From the NCBI GenBank assembly GCA_012295275.1, contig CM022670.1, positions 22,370,921 to 22,434,920 of the forward strand: DNA of 64,000 nucleotides. The letters are read 5' to 3'. The DNA comes from Chrysomallon squamiferum. Lineage: Eukaryota; Mollusca; Gastropoda; Neomphalida; Peltospiridae. Below, piece after piece: positions 1-19,648 of this stretch (the stretch's first letter is position 1; every line of letters starts with the position of its first letter). The notes under the pieces were generated by a model that ran no database searches, was not told the DNA's origin, and was given only the letters and a program-made list of their open reading frames with translations. The translations under genes were made by a program, and so were the position numbers.

Positions 1-1135
1 CAACTGTTTGCACTTTCGAAATACGGCGGGTATTCATCTCTTTTTCTAAATGTTGATAATTCCATTTGTTTTGTGAAAGCCAATTTAAATACGAGTATAT
101 ACAAAAAATTAAACATTGTTAATTTCTAAATATTCTTAGTAATCCTAATTATAAATGATTCCATTATTAATACAGTGTTTCAGTATAATCCTCTGTGGTC
201 TGGGCTGTTTCCACGAAAGAAAGCATGCCGATATCAGAGAAGCAGTCTTGGATTTAAAGTCGTAAAGTCCTATGCCAGTGTTTCTTAGTGTTATTCACCT
301 TCAAGTTTTATCACAAATTATCATTCTCTCTGTCGTTCCATTCACCCAATAATAATTTAATTCACTTTTCAATCTTGTTTTAAGATACACTAACATGAGC
401 TATGAATAGCTGATCAAATACTCTTTTGTGAATATTAACATTAAATAAAGATTAAAATGAAATTATTATTATTAGTTTTTTTTTCATGAATTTTAATTAA
501 TTATATATTTAATTTTTGATCTGCGTAACTTCATAATCAGTGATCATATGTGCAATGTCTCGGTCCTGTTCAAGGCTTACGTGGGTCGGGATCTGATCAA
601 GACAAGATGGCTGCTTACACACTTTAGTATTTTTGTCGTGTTTCTTTCTTTTTCACTCTTCATCTCCACCTTCTACTCCTACTCTTTCTTGTAAGTAATT
701 TTATTCGCCATTAACATCCGTTTTCATTCTTAGATGGAACATAGAGGCATATACTAATCTTCTAGAAAATTCTTTTATTATAATTTGATGGACGTATATT
801 ATGCATACTTTCAAGTTATATTTTAATTGTTTAATCTTAATTAATACAACAAAACAATACTGTTTAAGATACAAAATGATAATTTGGAAGTATACAGAAT
901 TTCTATAGATCTTTTCTACTCTATATTAACATTTTAAGCTTTTTCTTTCTTTCTTTCTTTTTATTTGCACATTTTAGAAAATTCATAAATTAAAATTGGT
1001 ATAATTAAGAAAAGGTATTTTAATGTTCCTTTAACGGACTGTTTATAGCAAATATATTTAAAACAAAACAAACAACCAAAACATATTCAAACTGTTTATT
1101 TACCATTAATACTCTACACACACGATTGGTTTTTC

Positions 1136-1174
1136 ATAATAATAATAATAATAGTAATAGTAATAATAATAGTA

Positions 1175-1227
<53 letters not shown>

Positions 1228-1319
1228 TAATAATAACAATAAGTCAATAGTAATAAAATAAAATAAAATAATAATATAATAAATAAATAAATAAAATAAA
1301 AATAAATAATAAACAAATA

Positions 1320-1352
<33 letters not shown>

Positions 1353-1395
1353 TAATTAATTAATTAATTAATTAATTAAATTGATATAAAATAAA
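1136..1395. repeat. (AAT)n / (ATAA)n / (TTAA)n simple repeat
   Basis: About 260 bp of AAT and AATAG trinucleotide units passing into AAATA and TAAT units. Translated frames here are artefactual poly-Leu or poly-Asn. Confidence 0.95.
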
Positions 1396-1888
1396 ATAAA
1401 ATAAAACCCGGAACATGTGAAACTTGGGGTTTATTATTAATTACATCATTAGTGTTTGATTGCTGATTTAGATATTAAAAGACCATTTTTAAAACGGTTG
1501 TCATTTTAAAAATAACATATAAATTGTTCTTATTTAAGAGCCATATTGTTTTGATATATAACTTACGTAGGCGAAAACTAAACTAATACGCATTGATCTA
1601 CTGTTCTCGAGAGTTTTAAAAATAAAACAGTTAATTTCATTTAGTTTCTGTATTATTTAGCATTGCAGGATAAATGAAATAACTGGGTTCTCTGCCAAAC
1701 ACACGCTCACTTTCGTTTTTGGTAATATCTTATAATGACAACGAATGAACTGGCCGGTGTAAAATGACTGAATATTTCAAATATATGATGACTTATTCGA
1801 TTGAATTAAAGACAACATTCACTTATATTCCAGCAAAACACATAAACAGAACATTATATGTTTTGGTTTTGTTACTTGTAACATAATT

Positions 1889-1984
1889 GTATGTATGTAT
1901 GTATGTATGTATGTATGTATGTATGTATGTATGTATGTATGTATGTATGTATGTGTGTATGTATGTATGCATGTATGTATGTAT
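1889..1984. repeat. (TATG)n microsatellite
   Basis: Roughly 24 tandem ATGT units with two interruptions. It generates spurious Met-Tyr-Val-Cys open frames. Confidence 0.95.
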
Positions 1985-2157
1985 CTTTCACATTTGTAAG
2001 AGTATATATATATGTATGTGTATGTATGTCAGTAGGGATATGTATGAGTGTGTGTGTTTATGTGTGTGTGTGTATTCGTGTGTAAACATATAGAGAGCGA
2101 CAGAAAGAAAGAGAGTGATCCTTGTGCACGCATTTATAATTTATAAGATAAATAAAC

Positions 2158-2158
2158 A

Positions 2159-2204
<46 letters not shown>

Positions 2205-2219
2205 AAGTAAATAACTAAC

Positions 2220-2250
<31 letters not shown>

Positions 2251-2253
2251 AAG
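2158..2253. repeat. (AAAT)n microsatellite
   Basis: Two blocks of AAAT tetranucleotide repeats separated by a short AAAGTAAATAACTAACT interruption. Confidence 0.9.
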
Positions 2254-2735
2254 TAATAAATTAATTAACTTAATTTAATTTGCATGATAAACAAATAAGA
2301 CTGTAGACCACTGTCCAGGACGAGGATCCCTTCATCTGAAAAGTTTCGATGTCCGAAGTGATGATATTTTACAACTTTTGGATTGTTTTGTACGCTCAAA
2401 CTTGTTAAAAAAAAAAAAATGTTATATTTAAAAAAAAAAAAAAAAAAAAAACAACAACCAAAAACACACACACATACAATACTGATGGAATCCCAACCTC
2501 GTTCTTAAATGCAAGGTACTTGTTTGATTCAAAGTATATCAGCCCAGTATAATAATGATATGAGACTATTTTGCCTTTAAGCTTATTTATTAAAAATGTA
2601 AACAAAATTAACTGATCAACACATTTCTTTTTAAATAAACAATTTATTACATTTAAAAAATCACCAAAAGATTTTTTTTCAAAACAGTCAATATATAAAT
2701 ATATATTTTTTTTTTCTTTCTAACATCAATAACTT

Positions 2736-3417
2736 CTATCCAACAATTTTGGGTGCACCGCTGGCTAGTCTTCTTCCTGAAATTGATAAAATATATAGGT
2801 AAATAGACGAAGAGACACACAAAGGCACGGACATGCTAAGAGATCACTAGAGAGAAAGACTGAAAAAAAAAAAAAAAAAGAAAAGTTTACAGATGGATGT
2901 AGGTAGAACGACAGATTGGCAAATTAAATAAATTGTATTTGATTTGATAATCAAAAAAAAAAAAGGGTTGATGATTAAAAAGAGAGACAAGAAAAAAGAT
3001 AGAGAAATTTATATATAAATACGAAGGATTAGAAAGAGAAAGAGTAAGAATCTGAGGTAGAAACAGAGAGATTAAATTCAAAAGCAGATTAACGCAAACT
3101 ATGTTAATTAATAAAATAGACTCACCGTAATCGAATAAGTCATCAGACATCGCCAAAAGTCCAAGTCCGGCCATTCCTCCCATGCCCATCATACCCATGC
3201 CCATTCCGTAACCCCCCATGCCCATGCCCATGCCCATTCTTCCGTAGCCGTAACCTCCGTAACCTCCGTATCCTCCAAATCCTCCGTATCCTCCGTACAT
3301 GCAACGTCCGTACATACAAGGTCTGCGCATCATCGGCATCATTGGCATTCCGTAGCCAGCTTGCGAGATCTGGACCATTGTGACTAGAAGTGCGAGGGCG
3401 AAGACTAGTTTGAGCAT
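2736..3417 (-). CDS. small secreted Gly/Tyr/Met-rich protein
   Basis: Two coding exons on the minus strand: 3417-3126 and 2776-2736, joined by a GTGAG donor and a TTTCAG acceptor, phase 1, total 333 nt, 110 residues. A leader exon ends at 3840 (donor GTAAGT) and splices to 3425, eight bases before the ATG, after a clear pyrimidine-rich TTCTTCACAG acceptor. Residues 1-20 form a signal peptide (MLKLVFALALLVTMVQISQA). The mature part starts GYGMPMM, then has MRRPCMYGRCMYGG with the only two cysteines, GGYGG/GGFGG repeats, a GYGRMGMGMGMGG / GYGMGMGMM block, then a non-repetitive acidic SDDLFDYG and a basic tail RRLASGAPKIVG. It resembles structural or matrix-type glycine-rich secreted proteins such as molluscan shematrins in general style only. 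No catalytic domain is visible and the function is unknown. Confidence 0.82.
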
Positions 3418-3570
3418 GATGATGTCTGTGAAGAATAACAAGACAATAAATAACGTGGCAAAACTTTTAATGCGACCTATGCTGCTTTGCAGTCAGAGAT
3501 TACTCTTGGAATTAATAGTCAGTAAATTCGATCTATTTTGTTAATCTGAAATAAAACAAATTTCTCTTTT

Positions 3571-3633
<63 letters not shown>

Positions 3634-3660
3634 TTTCTTTTTATTTATTTATTATTATAA
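3571..3660. repeat. T-run and (CTTT)n tract in leader intron
   Basis: A T homopolymer passes into CTTT units and then TTTA/TTAT units, inside the intron between leader exon and coding exon of the Gly/Tyr/Met-rich gene. Confidence 0.9.
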
Positions 3661-3839
3661 TTATTATTCAGGAATGACAAAATATTAAATAATTATAAAG
3701 TCGAAATAAACGAATTAACAAGAACAATTATGTACACAGCAGTATTATGCATAACGTTTAAATTACTATGAAATATTATTTCGTATTTACTGTATTTCAA
3801 GAGATCACTTTAGTAAAATATAAAAGCAAAGTCACTTAC

Positions 3840-3910
3840 TTGAGAGAGTTGTTGAGAACTGAAGTCAGTTTGATTCTGTTCTCTGTCGTCCAAACCGTGT
3901 CTTTATATAC
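3840..3910 (-). promoter_or_regulatory. TATA promoter and leader exon of the Gly/Tyr/Met-rich gene
   Basis: Read on the minus strand, a TATATAAAG box covers 3909-3901. A transcription start about 30 bases downstream (near 3875) would give a short leader exon ending at 3840, directly followed by a strong AAGTAAGT donor. A strict TATA box suits a highly and tissue-specifically expressed small secreted protein, which is an inference. Confidence 0.6.
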
Positions 3911-4480
3911 CCTATTTTCTAGACATTCTAACTAATGATGTGTCCATCCAGATGTCGTTCCCTTGACATGTAAACTGATGTACAACAAAGACATTACGAA
4001 ATAAAACAAAGAACAGTCAGACATTTGATAAATGCGATAGAGAAGAAGCAGTTACATCACATTCATTAGGTAATATTTCATTTTCAGAGGCTTTAAAACA
4101 CAAGACAGATATTCAAAAATAAAAAGTCTGTTTACTCTCCGATCTCCCCCAAAAATAACCGAAACGAACCAAACAAACAAAAACAACAAAATAATAATAT
4201 TAAATAAATAAATAAATAAAAGATAAATATATAAAAAAAAAAAGAGAAAAACTGTAAGAAAAACAATACATCGCAAAAACAGTCATACTAAATTTCCTTT
4301 GAGCTTTTTGCATTTTGTTTTTAAATCAAAAACGTGATTATCTAAGTTATCATTGTTATGTTGTATGTTATTCACTCTCTCTAGCGCACATATACACTGT
4401 CATAAAAACACATACATTCTCACAAACACACTCACATATATACACTAGCACATACAAAAGCAGCACACACGCACACATAA

Positions 4481-4730
<250 letters not shown>

Positions 4731-5035
4731 TCACAAAGCCGGATTAAGATCCTTAGAGGTCCTAAGCACAAAAACAATTTGTATGAAACTCAAATATAAA
4801 CAACAATAAATCCTAAAATAAAATTTATTTTTCGAAAGGAAACAAAACTTATAGTGAGCTGGAAAATAATGTTTATTTTTGTGTATTTCCACTATATTTA
4901 TATTTGCTAAGTTTTCTCCTGTTTTTTTAAATGCTTAAGTGTTTGGTCAAATTCTCCAGACATATTTAGTTATTATTTTAATATATATCATTAACTCCTC
5001 ATAATATTTATTATTATTATTTTTGTTATTGCAGT

Positions 5036-5156
5036 GTGTATGTATGTGTTTGTATATATGTGTGTATGGTGTATGTGTGTATATATGTATGTGTGTGTGT
5101 GTATGTATGTATGTGTATGTATATATGTATGTATGTATATGTATATATATATATTT
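5036..5156. repeat. (TG)/(TATG) microsatellite
   Basis: Mixed TGTA, TATG and TG units immediately 5' of dispersed repeat copy B. Confidence 0.9.
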
Positions 5157-5170
5157 GCATTTATTATGGA

Positions 5171-5257
5171 TATTATGAAGGCCCCTGTTTGTGGTCCCTG
5201 GTTCAGCGGCACCATTTGCACAAAAAAGGTTCTTGGTTATTCCAGATATGGAAAACT
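5171..5257. repeat. dispersed repeat, copy B
   Basis: Second copy of the block found at 4481, beginning at the same TATTATGAAGGCCC boundary. It probably continues to about 5290 (TGGTGCCCCTTT...GATAAAAGCG), beyond where copy A is interrupted by microsatellite. Confidence 0.8.
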
Positions 5258-5389
5258 TCTGTGGTGCCCCTTTCTCTTGATGCGATAAAAGCGTGTTTAT
5301 TTTGCTAAAAATATGGGTAAAACACCAATAACAAATAAATAATTATTATAAAAGTGTTGGGAGATTGAAGGAATGAGTAATCATGTCTA

Positions 5390-5391
<2 letters not shown>

Positions 5392-5429
<38 letters not shown>

Positions 5430-5450
5430 TTTTTTTTTTTTTTTTTTTTT
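5392..5450. repeat. (TTA)n plus T-run
   Basis: TTA trinucleotide array followed by a run of about 22 T. Confidence 0.9.
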
Positions 5451-5829
5451 ATTGTATATAAAATCTATTGGTATAAAAGATGAGGAAACTCTGCCATCAT
5501 TCCATCGTTTAGCGCTGGTCCTAAAGGATATTTTATGTTTATGATTGAACATATATGTATGTATTTAAACTATAATAAACTACGATTTACCATAAATCAC
5601 AACTGATTCACTATAAGTGCACGAGGCCGCCACTAGAAGTAGCGCTCTTGCGTTCTTGAAAGTGTAAGTTAACTCGAAGAATCAGTTCTAAAAGTACATG
5701 TCTTGTTTATGCCATAATTCTAAATATAGCAACACGGGACCTTCCCATTCAGTCTCGGAACTATTTCCGATTGAGGTCGACGAAACAAGAAGCCCACACT
5801 ATAACGTCTCCTGCAGATACATATTAGAA

Positions 5830-10966
<5,137 letters not shown>

Positions 10967-11488
10967 TTTGGTCTTTCTTTACTTATATCAAAATGATGTG
11001 ACATTTAATATTATTTAGCGTTTGACTCATACATTTATATATAAGCAGCACAATTTTTAATTCCAGACTATACATGCTCACAGTTTTCTGTGTTTTAAGG
11101 ACTTCAAAATAGTTATGATAGTTGCTATTATTTTTAAATTTTGTTCAGTTTTGTTTCTTATAATTTGGTATTTTTCTAAATCGAAACAGACTTCAGACTA
11201 TAATGTAAGTGTGTTTTATAAAACTATTCTGTTGTTTGATTAGTATTAAAAATCTATTCAGGTTTGCAAAATGATTACATTTTACAAGTATGCTTCCTTA
11301 TGTGATATATTACAGTAATTCCATTTGCAACAAACAATCTTATATTTGATACTAAAACCACATTAATTTAAATAGGAAACTCATTTAGAAATTTAAAAAC
11401 TATGCAGAACAAATAGTTTTAAACTGTAAGATTAAAATATGCTGAACATTTATATAAGTTTTCATTTTATGATTATTATTATAATTTT

Positions 11489-11630
11489 TCTTCTTCTTCT
11501 TCTTCTTCTTCTTCTTATTATTATTATGATTATTATGATGATTATGATTATGATTAGATTATGATTATGATTATGATTATGATTATGATTATGATTATGA
11601 TTATTATTATGATTATTATTATTATTATTA
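11489..11630. repeat. (TTC)n(TTA)n(ATTATG)n compound repeat
   Basis: Three successive motifs, ending in about ten TTATGA hexamer-like units. Confidence 0.9.
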
Positions 11631-14404
11631 GCAACGAACATTGAAAAAAAAAAGGGCCTAACTTGTTACTCTGTTCTGACAAAGGCAGCGAGATTTCTTT
11701 TTATAGGAGGTACCTTTTTTCATTCTCTATAAATTTTGGATTCCATATATTTTATACCAAAACGTTAGTTAGTGTGGAATAATACTTGTACACTTTCTTC
11801 TTATGATTTATATATTAAGCAGAGTTTATTGTTTGAACATTGGCAACTACAGTTAGCATTTGCTTCAGTGTTCTTTGCAATGCTTGTGTGTACAGCGATT
11901 TGCATGGTTCATGGATATTTTCCATGGCGATAGGTGTACATTTTGATGAAGTGGAGTAACACCATGCTTTAAGTTTTATTGTGGCAATAGTGGAATAAAA
12001 GACCCTTACGATGTATTACGCCAATTTGTCGTTTGCAGTTTAATGGATCATTTCTTACAATTGCGATAGGAAGGACGCTCATTATGCGGTTTTAACAAGT
12101 CCCCGTATCATGCAGTCGTTACAGTTTAGGTTTGATAGTGTGATACAGTCACATTAAAACAAATAAGATGTAATCCATATCATTTAAATAGAATTGCTAA
12201 TATTTCAAGTATTTCTTTTTCTTCTTAACTGGACGATCAGCGAACATAAAAAAAAAATCGCAAAATTGAAATAAATCGAGAATTAATGAATTGTAATACT
12301 ACAAACTGAGAATTATCATCAGTTTCATTAGCAAATCAGCTTTCAAATCATGCGCATAGAAATCGATCACTTGTCTAAAATTATCGACCGTTTTGACCAT
12401 TATAAACTCTTCAGAATTTTAAAATGATCCTCCTTTATCTAATCCAGTAAATTAAAACCGTGACTACATATTAGTCTGTTGTTTATTTTTACGAAGAGTA
12501 AATCGTTAAATTGGCAGATATTTTTTATTTTAACCTCTCGTCTACATCAGTTTTCCAATGTTTTTAAAAACATTCTTTTCTCTTCTTCTTTTTTAGATAT
12601 ATATATATATATATATATGACAGGAAACATTATGATTATTTCGTTCCACTCAAAATCAAAATACATCTATCGACATATCACTGGTATTTTGTAACCCTTA
12701 ACCTTCACTTGCTGTTCTGTATTTTAATATTCGTTCCTCACGGCTGTGTTAAATCTGTCCCTACCTCAAATTGTTATTTAGTTTTGAGTATACTTGTTTC
12801 TCCAGAGCAACGATTTAAAGCATTCAAAAAGTTCAATGTGGTATTACAAACAATACTTTTTAACCACAACTAGACTGTTGTCTTGTTTGATAGTAGTTAA
12901 TTTATTTAGTTATACAGTTCGTTTTTAATAACATCTCGTTTTCAAAGCAGCATTGTTATACATTCTTACTTAGATATAGTAAGTTTATTATTACATTTAC
13001 TGTTGTTGTTATTATGAATATTATTACGTCTGCTGTTGTTGTTATCACTATCATTGTCATTGTTATTATTATTATTATTAATTAATCGAAAAGCATCATT
13101 CAGCATACGTACTTACATTTCGTTCAGTCACAGGTGTAGATTTTTAAAAACTATATTTTTATTTATTTACTTATTTTACGTATAATTCACAAACTACGGG
13201 GAAGAAAAAAAAAGTCTTTTTTGAATCAAAAATATGTTATTTTCAACAATGCAATTTAACAATTAGTGCTTCTCAGAAATGATTAAAGTCGGTGTGTATT
13301 TGCGCCCATTCGTTTTCATTTTATATTAGTGTATATTTAACTAGTAACACTAAAAGTAAAATGTAACGTAAAAGGTTTTTAATTTGTGTCATACATTCAT
13401 ACATACATACATTCATGCATACACTGGTAATAATTAATTACTATATTTATTTCTTTAAAATAGTTTGATAATTAATAATGTAATTAACTTCTTATTAATG
13501 TTTTCATACTTAATATCACGACTTTAGTATATGCTTAATTTAGATGTAGAGCTCGTGGTGGTGGTTGTAGTGGTGGTGGTAGTATGGGATTAGATGACGG
13601 GATACATGTCTTTAGTGTTTAGTGTTTTAGAATGAAAATTAAACGGTTGTAGGAGTTAGTTTCTCTTTGTTTATTTTTTCATTTTTCAGACTGGTTTCAC
13701 TGACATAATTCGACTATCACATTATGAAAATATGTTTTTATTCTTTAATGTAGACTTTATTTCATTTTTTATTTTTTATTTTTATTTTTATTTTTTTCAT
13801 TGTTTTGAAAAGCATCTCTGCATTGTTAGGTCGAAATTATTTGTAATTACAAACTGAAAAATAGGGTATTTTAATTTCCAGGTAATATTTATTAATGTTG
13901 TGATTTTTCTATATTTTTTTTTTTTTTAATTTGAGTACCTTCATGTTTTACCTACTTAACATTTTTGTATAAATGTTTGTGATGAAATAATTTAATGAAA
14001 TAATTTAATATTTGCGAATAGGGTTGAAAAAGAAATGCAATGCTTTTGCTTGTAAACAAATGTATGATAATAAATACGTTTTATATTTCTAAGTATTCTG
14101 TTTGTAATTATTGGTTCTTTGAGGAGTATTTTTTGTTTGTTTTAAACTCATTTATGCTCCTTTATTTTTGTTTTGAATTTTACTTTACTTATTTTAATTA
14201 AAACAGTTATTTTCTCTTTTAAGAAATATTTTTAGCTTAGTTTATTCTAAGTTCTTTAATGAATCATTCTTCAGACGTGTGTGTGCGTGTGTGTGTATAT
14301 GTGTGTGTTTGTGTGTGTGTACCTATGAAACAAACAAAATAATGGCTTAAATACGTTCTCTGTATTTCCATTTACCTGTACCTAATAAAACTTTTCTACA
14401 GAAA

Positions 14405-14436
<32 letters not shown>

Positions 14437-17400
14437 AAAGATTTCTCTTAATTTCAAGAAAGCCATCATGTGCTCTTCGCAAAACTGCATATTAATGTGT
14501 TTAGTGTGTCCTTACATAAAACATTTCTTGTTTCTAAAACTGTTCAATATAGAAAATACAAAATGATCTTTCAAGCAGAATTATAAACGATTTTTATGTC
14601 AAGTGCCGATTTAATATTTTTCGATTTATCGCGATGAACTAAAATATCAATAAATTATTCAGTGAAAAAGAACACACACACACACACACACACGCATCGC
14701 CATTGACGTCGAATTACTTCCGTTTTATTTGCGAATTAAAAAAATTAAAAAGGAAGGAAAAAAGATTATGACGTCAACAACAGAAACAGTTCGTCATTCA
14801 TTGTTTACTAGGTAGGTCACAAAATGGAAGGTCTTCGAGTACCTGTATAATAATTAGAAATACCAAGCTTTCTATATCATTCAGTGAGCACATTAATTTA
14901 AATTTTATTTTAATTTATTTTGCACGTTATTTGTGATCATCATAAGGAGAGTCAGTGATTCGGGTAATCATGTAAAGAAATATTTTTGTAAATTTATCGG
15001 TTATTTTGAACTTACATTTATTGGTCAACCACTTTCATTCTGGGAGCACGTAACAGAAACATTCAAAGAAATTCCACAGTGAATCTGCATAACCAGACAA
15101 TAAAAATAAGATAAATAAAAAGTTAAAGTGATAATTATCATACAATTTTATACTAATTTACTGACATCCTCACCGTCCCCAGACGTAGGCCATATACATC
15201 ACACTAGTAGTCACAAAGTATAAGACTTAGACGATAAAAACAGTGAGCTGAGTTTTCTTTACATTTGTTTGAAAAACGTCGGTGTTCCATTTGCAGTGTA
15301 GAGAACATAAGTCACTGCAAAAGACACACACAAAAAACAAAACAAAATAAAACAATAAACCCCCAACTTATAATGTCTTATGTTATCGTGAATAAACTAG
15401 TTTTTCATAATATTGTAATAATACCCAAATAACTAGAATAAAAAAAAAGGAGTATTTTTCTGTTTTTTTGTTTTTTGTTGCAGGACTTTTGTAATCGAAG
15501 CAAATTTCTTCACCTCAAACCGTTGACACAACGGTGAGATATACAAAAAATTATTCTCTAATTATCTAGTTTCTAAAAACCAGCTGTAAAGTGTTGTTTT
15601 TATTATGTTTTTTTTTTTTCATTGAGATCTCACCCTCATCTCCTTTCAGTAAAACAGTCTGCTAATTATTAATGAATATTCAAACAAAAGCTTTAAGTAA
15701 TACGAGTTTTATTAACCATTTTTTTTTTTTTTTTTTTTTTTGTCTTTGAACAAATATTCGTTTGGAATACAAACGTTTTCCGAGACGCCACAAAAAAAAA
15801 AAAAAAAAAAAATCAGATGAATATCGTTCTATTGGAATCCACTGCTTGAAATTCAGGAAAGAAATTTCACCTGAAACTAAAAGTTGTATTTGTTTTCTTA
15901 CATTAATTCTAATAATGTTTAAACAGGTTTTTTTAATTCGTAAGAAGTGTCGAAGTAATCAGTCATAAATTACGATCAAGTAATAACAAGAACGAAAAGG
16001 GAAGAAAGAATATTTTTAATCTAGAATGTACATGACATCAAACATCTGACTAAGAAGCATACGTATAATGAAAGAGGGAAATCATTTTAGCAGTAATGTA
16101 TCTTTTATGTAGACCCTCCCACAGACCGGAAACCGCGTACGTATAATACGTAATAGACGAAATATGAAAAATGAATAAAATAAAATTTATTACAATTTGT
16201 CACAATTAACAGCACTTGATTTTTAACAAGCAGATTGCATTTTATTTTCTTGATAGTCTTATACATTATGTTAGCTATTTTATTTTCATTGATTTTAAAA
16301 GAAGAGTACATAAAGACGTCCGAAAAGCGTTTGACAAACAAAATCTGTACAAAGAAGGAAGATATCTTTAGATCAAATAAAACTACATTTCGCGGAAATA
16401 TTATATCGTTCCTACGGTCTTGGAAAAGATCCATCCTGTAATGAAGTCAAAAGGTCGGACGTAAATGCTCAACAGTTCAAAAATCTTAAAACGGCGAGCT
16501 TTTCTTGTAAGCAATACTCGTATCTTCTGACATTTGACAGATGTTTTATAAATCCTAGAAAATCCCGTTTAGAGCTGGGTAAGAAAAGAATATATAAAAA
16601 CGTAAGAATTACACATAGACCAGACTGAGGGCGCATTGAGTGTTGCATTTTTCTCCCAATTGTTTTTTTCTTCATTACAACGACATTTATTTCATCTTGA
16701 AAATTATTTCAAGAGATACCACCCTCTTTTCAGAACCCTTTTCAAGAATATTAATAATGTATTTTGATTTATAGTCAAAAACAACAACAACAATAATAAT
16801 ATACTATATACGATATTATTGTCGTTCTATAATCTGACCCCAGAGCACTTTTCTTTCTTTTAAAACTGTTCTCTTTATTCTAATACATTTTATAATGTTT
16901 TTCTTCTACCAACTATTTTTTTTTTTTTTTTTTAACTTTTTAAAAATTATTGTTATTTTATTTGTGTGAACAGTTATTATTTTACCCATTCTAAGTCACA
17001 AAATCGGATTGTTGTAATTTATATCGAAATGAACTGAAAAATTAAGTCATTCCAGCCACAAGCCACTTTTAGCTGCTTGAAATATTTTTATGTCTTCTCC
17101 TAATCCAGCTTTAATTCGCAATTGGCGGAATTCCAATGTTAACCAAAACTCAGTTTGCATTCAGCTTATTCACTGATCCACGACTTAATGCTGATTTGAT
17201 AAAAAAAAAAAAAATGTCACGGAGTATGTGTTGTTTGAATCCGAAACATCAACAGTATATTTTAATTATACTCGTTGTCGAATGTACTTGTTCTCCTATT
17301 GTCGAAGCTTATACTGATATAGAATAGTGTAATACTAGGTATTCCAAAGTGACAACAAAATCTCTGAAATATGTCTTGATGAGGTAGCTTAAGACAGTTT

Positions 17401-19567
17401 TCAACTGTTAATATTTTTATTTTTTGATTATTATTATTACTATTATTATTTTTGTTTGTTTGTTTGTTGTTGATTTTTTTTTTTTTTTTTTGATTATTTA
17501 GAAAAAAAATGTACACCGATGCAAAGTTGAAGTCGTTTACTTTCATTCTGAACGTTGAAATGTTTCAATACTCAAGGTTTTGTATGGTGGTTTTTTTTTA
17601 TGAATTACTGAAACTATGTGCTGTGGAAAAGCTTTCAAATTCTTGGTCAGTTTCTTCAGAACAGGATCGAATAACGAGTAAGCTGAGACTGGCCGAGCTA
17701 TATCTCATACACACGGACATCATCAAACGTAATAATACCGAACGAGTTTTCTTTATATATAAGCTTATTTTCTATGTATCGATATTTAGGTTTGGATTAA
17801 TCCGCATCCAGATTTTTATTCCGTCATTTCTTAATGGCGGCCTGTGACACTGGCGGATTCGGACATTTTTAAAGAACGCTAAGCAAATATTGGCTATATC
17901 GTCCTTAGATGTTGATCGTTTACTTTCTTAAGCTTGACATTTGTAATGAGACAACTCAATGAAGTGACAGAGAATATACGACATTGTTCTTCTTCGATCC
18001 CTCATGTAATATTTTCAACAGGTTATCTTGCGTTCTGCATATTTGAGGAACGAAGTCTGAACTTAGTAACTTTTAAAATCAACATTTGAAAGACTTATTT
18101 CTGATTTTAAATGGTGCTCGATGACCTCCAAATTAAGACCGATGTGCTTGCTGTTCTGATTGCTTCCTCCTGACGGTTTACTATGAAACAGTCACTGATG
18201 TGACAAATTTATAATATTATAATATAACAAGTAAAAATTAATACAAAAATAATTAAAAGAAAAAAAAAAAAAAAGATATATATATATTTAATTGTTTTTT
18301 TTTATATACATTTTATTGTGTTTGTTTGTTTATTTATTTATATTTTTATTTATTTTGTTTGTTTGGTTGTTTTTTAAGATGCACAGACTTATGTAACCAG
18401 TGATTACTTCGATAATGCATACGTATATTAATATTACTGAAGAAGCTAGATAATTTACAAAGATATAAGGCTTTAAAAAAGCCTGGACCTGGATATATTC
18501 TTCTCTTTTTCTTTTTAAATAATGTAACAGCAGATATAATCATTTGTACAGTCAGTTATAACTTGTTTACTAGGACAAGAAGAATATAACGCATGTTAAC
18601 ACAACATTAAATGGATATTGAATGAATCGTGCTATTGTTTTGTAACTTCTTGTTTATGCCCATATATTTCAGTTCATTGTTATACTTTTGTTGTTGCTTT
18701 AAATTGATACCACGGTGCATTATGCACAATTTGATACCAGGAACCCGTTTCTAGGTGAACTAATAACACCAATACATGTGTTTTCGTAAGGCATGAAAAA
18801 AGTTACCTTTGTTCAATTTTTGACATGTTATAACTGATAAGTTTTATGACCCACTTTCTTCTTTGCTTTGAAGGTGACATAACCGAGAAAAAAAAAAAAT
18901 AGTTCAATAAAAAAAAAATTGTATAAAAGTACAATAAAAACCTGTAAAATAAAAAGTTTTTGAATATAATGTATCAAAGCTGTGTAGTAAATCTTCAGCT
19001 TTATGTAATTTTTCGAAACTTTTATTTATATCGTTTTTTGAAAATATGTATTCATAAAATCATGGAATTTTATTTTTTATTATTGTTATTATTATTGTTG
19101 TTGTTTTGTTTTATTTTTGTCATCGTAGGAAAATATTTTCGGTACCAGTGTTCTAAGAAATGATATCTATTTTGTTAATCTGTATAATGTAGTATTTCGT
19201 ATAAATATGTACGATTATGTATATGTGTACCTCTTTTATTATATCTGTGTATATGTGTGTGTGTGTTTTTGTTTGTGTGTGTGTGTAGCTAGTTCTTTCG
19301 TTCTCAATGAGCACATCCCAGCCGCAATCAGTATCACACGAAATAATTATTGAATATCGCGATATATTATTTTGGTGTCAGTGGGAAGGTATTATATGTA
19401 AATTATCTGTTGTTGTTAATCAAGAACAGGACGCCATATGTCTGACACTTATTAGTTCATAATGTTAAAATATGTCATAAAGTATTCGTTGATTAATTCA
19501 TTATATTCCTAGGATAAATTTAATGAAATGTGCAACAAATATAACATTAAAGTAATAATATTTTTTT

Positions 19568-19571
<4 letters not shown>

Positions 19572-19640
<69 letters not shown>
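19572..19640. repeat. (GA)n microsatellite
   Basis: About 34 GA units, roughly 380 bp upstream of the PLPP start codon region. Confidence 0.95.

Positions 19641-19648
<8 letters not shown>

Larger units (their letters stand above)
1..2700. other. AT-rich non-coding flank, no gene seen
   Basis: No exon with family similarity was found on either strand. The stretch is AT-rich and broken by simple repeats listed separately. A short ATG-initiated frame at 608 ends after six codons, and a donor-like TTGTAAGTAA lies near 690, so a non-coding first exon of a gene transcribed leftwards or rightwards cannot be excluded, but nothing supports one. Confidence 0.5.

Noticed and set aside
1134..1316. Leu-rich frame on the minus strand
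   Set aside because: Pure translation of an AAT/TAA microsatellite.
17509..17847. 112-codon open frame on the plus strand between GLOD5 and PLPP
   Set aside because: It follows a T/A homopolymer, has no recognisable domain, signal peptide or splice-linked partner, and such lengths occur by chance; kept as unsupported.
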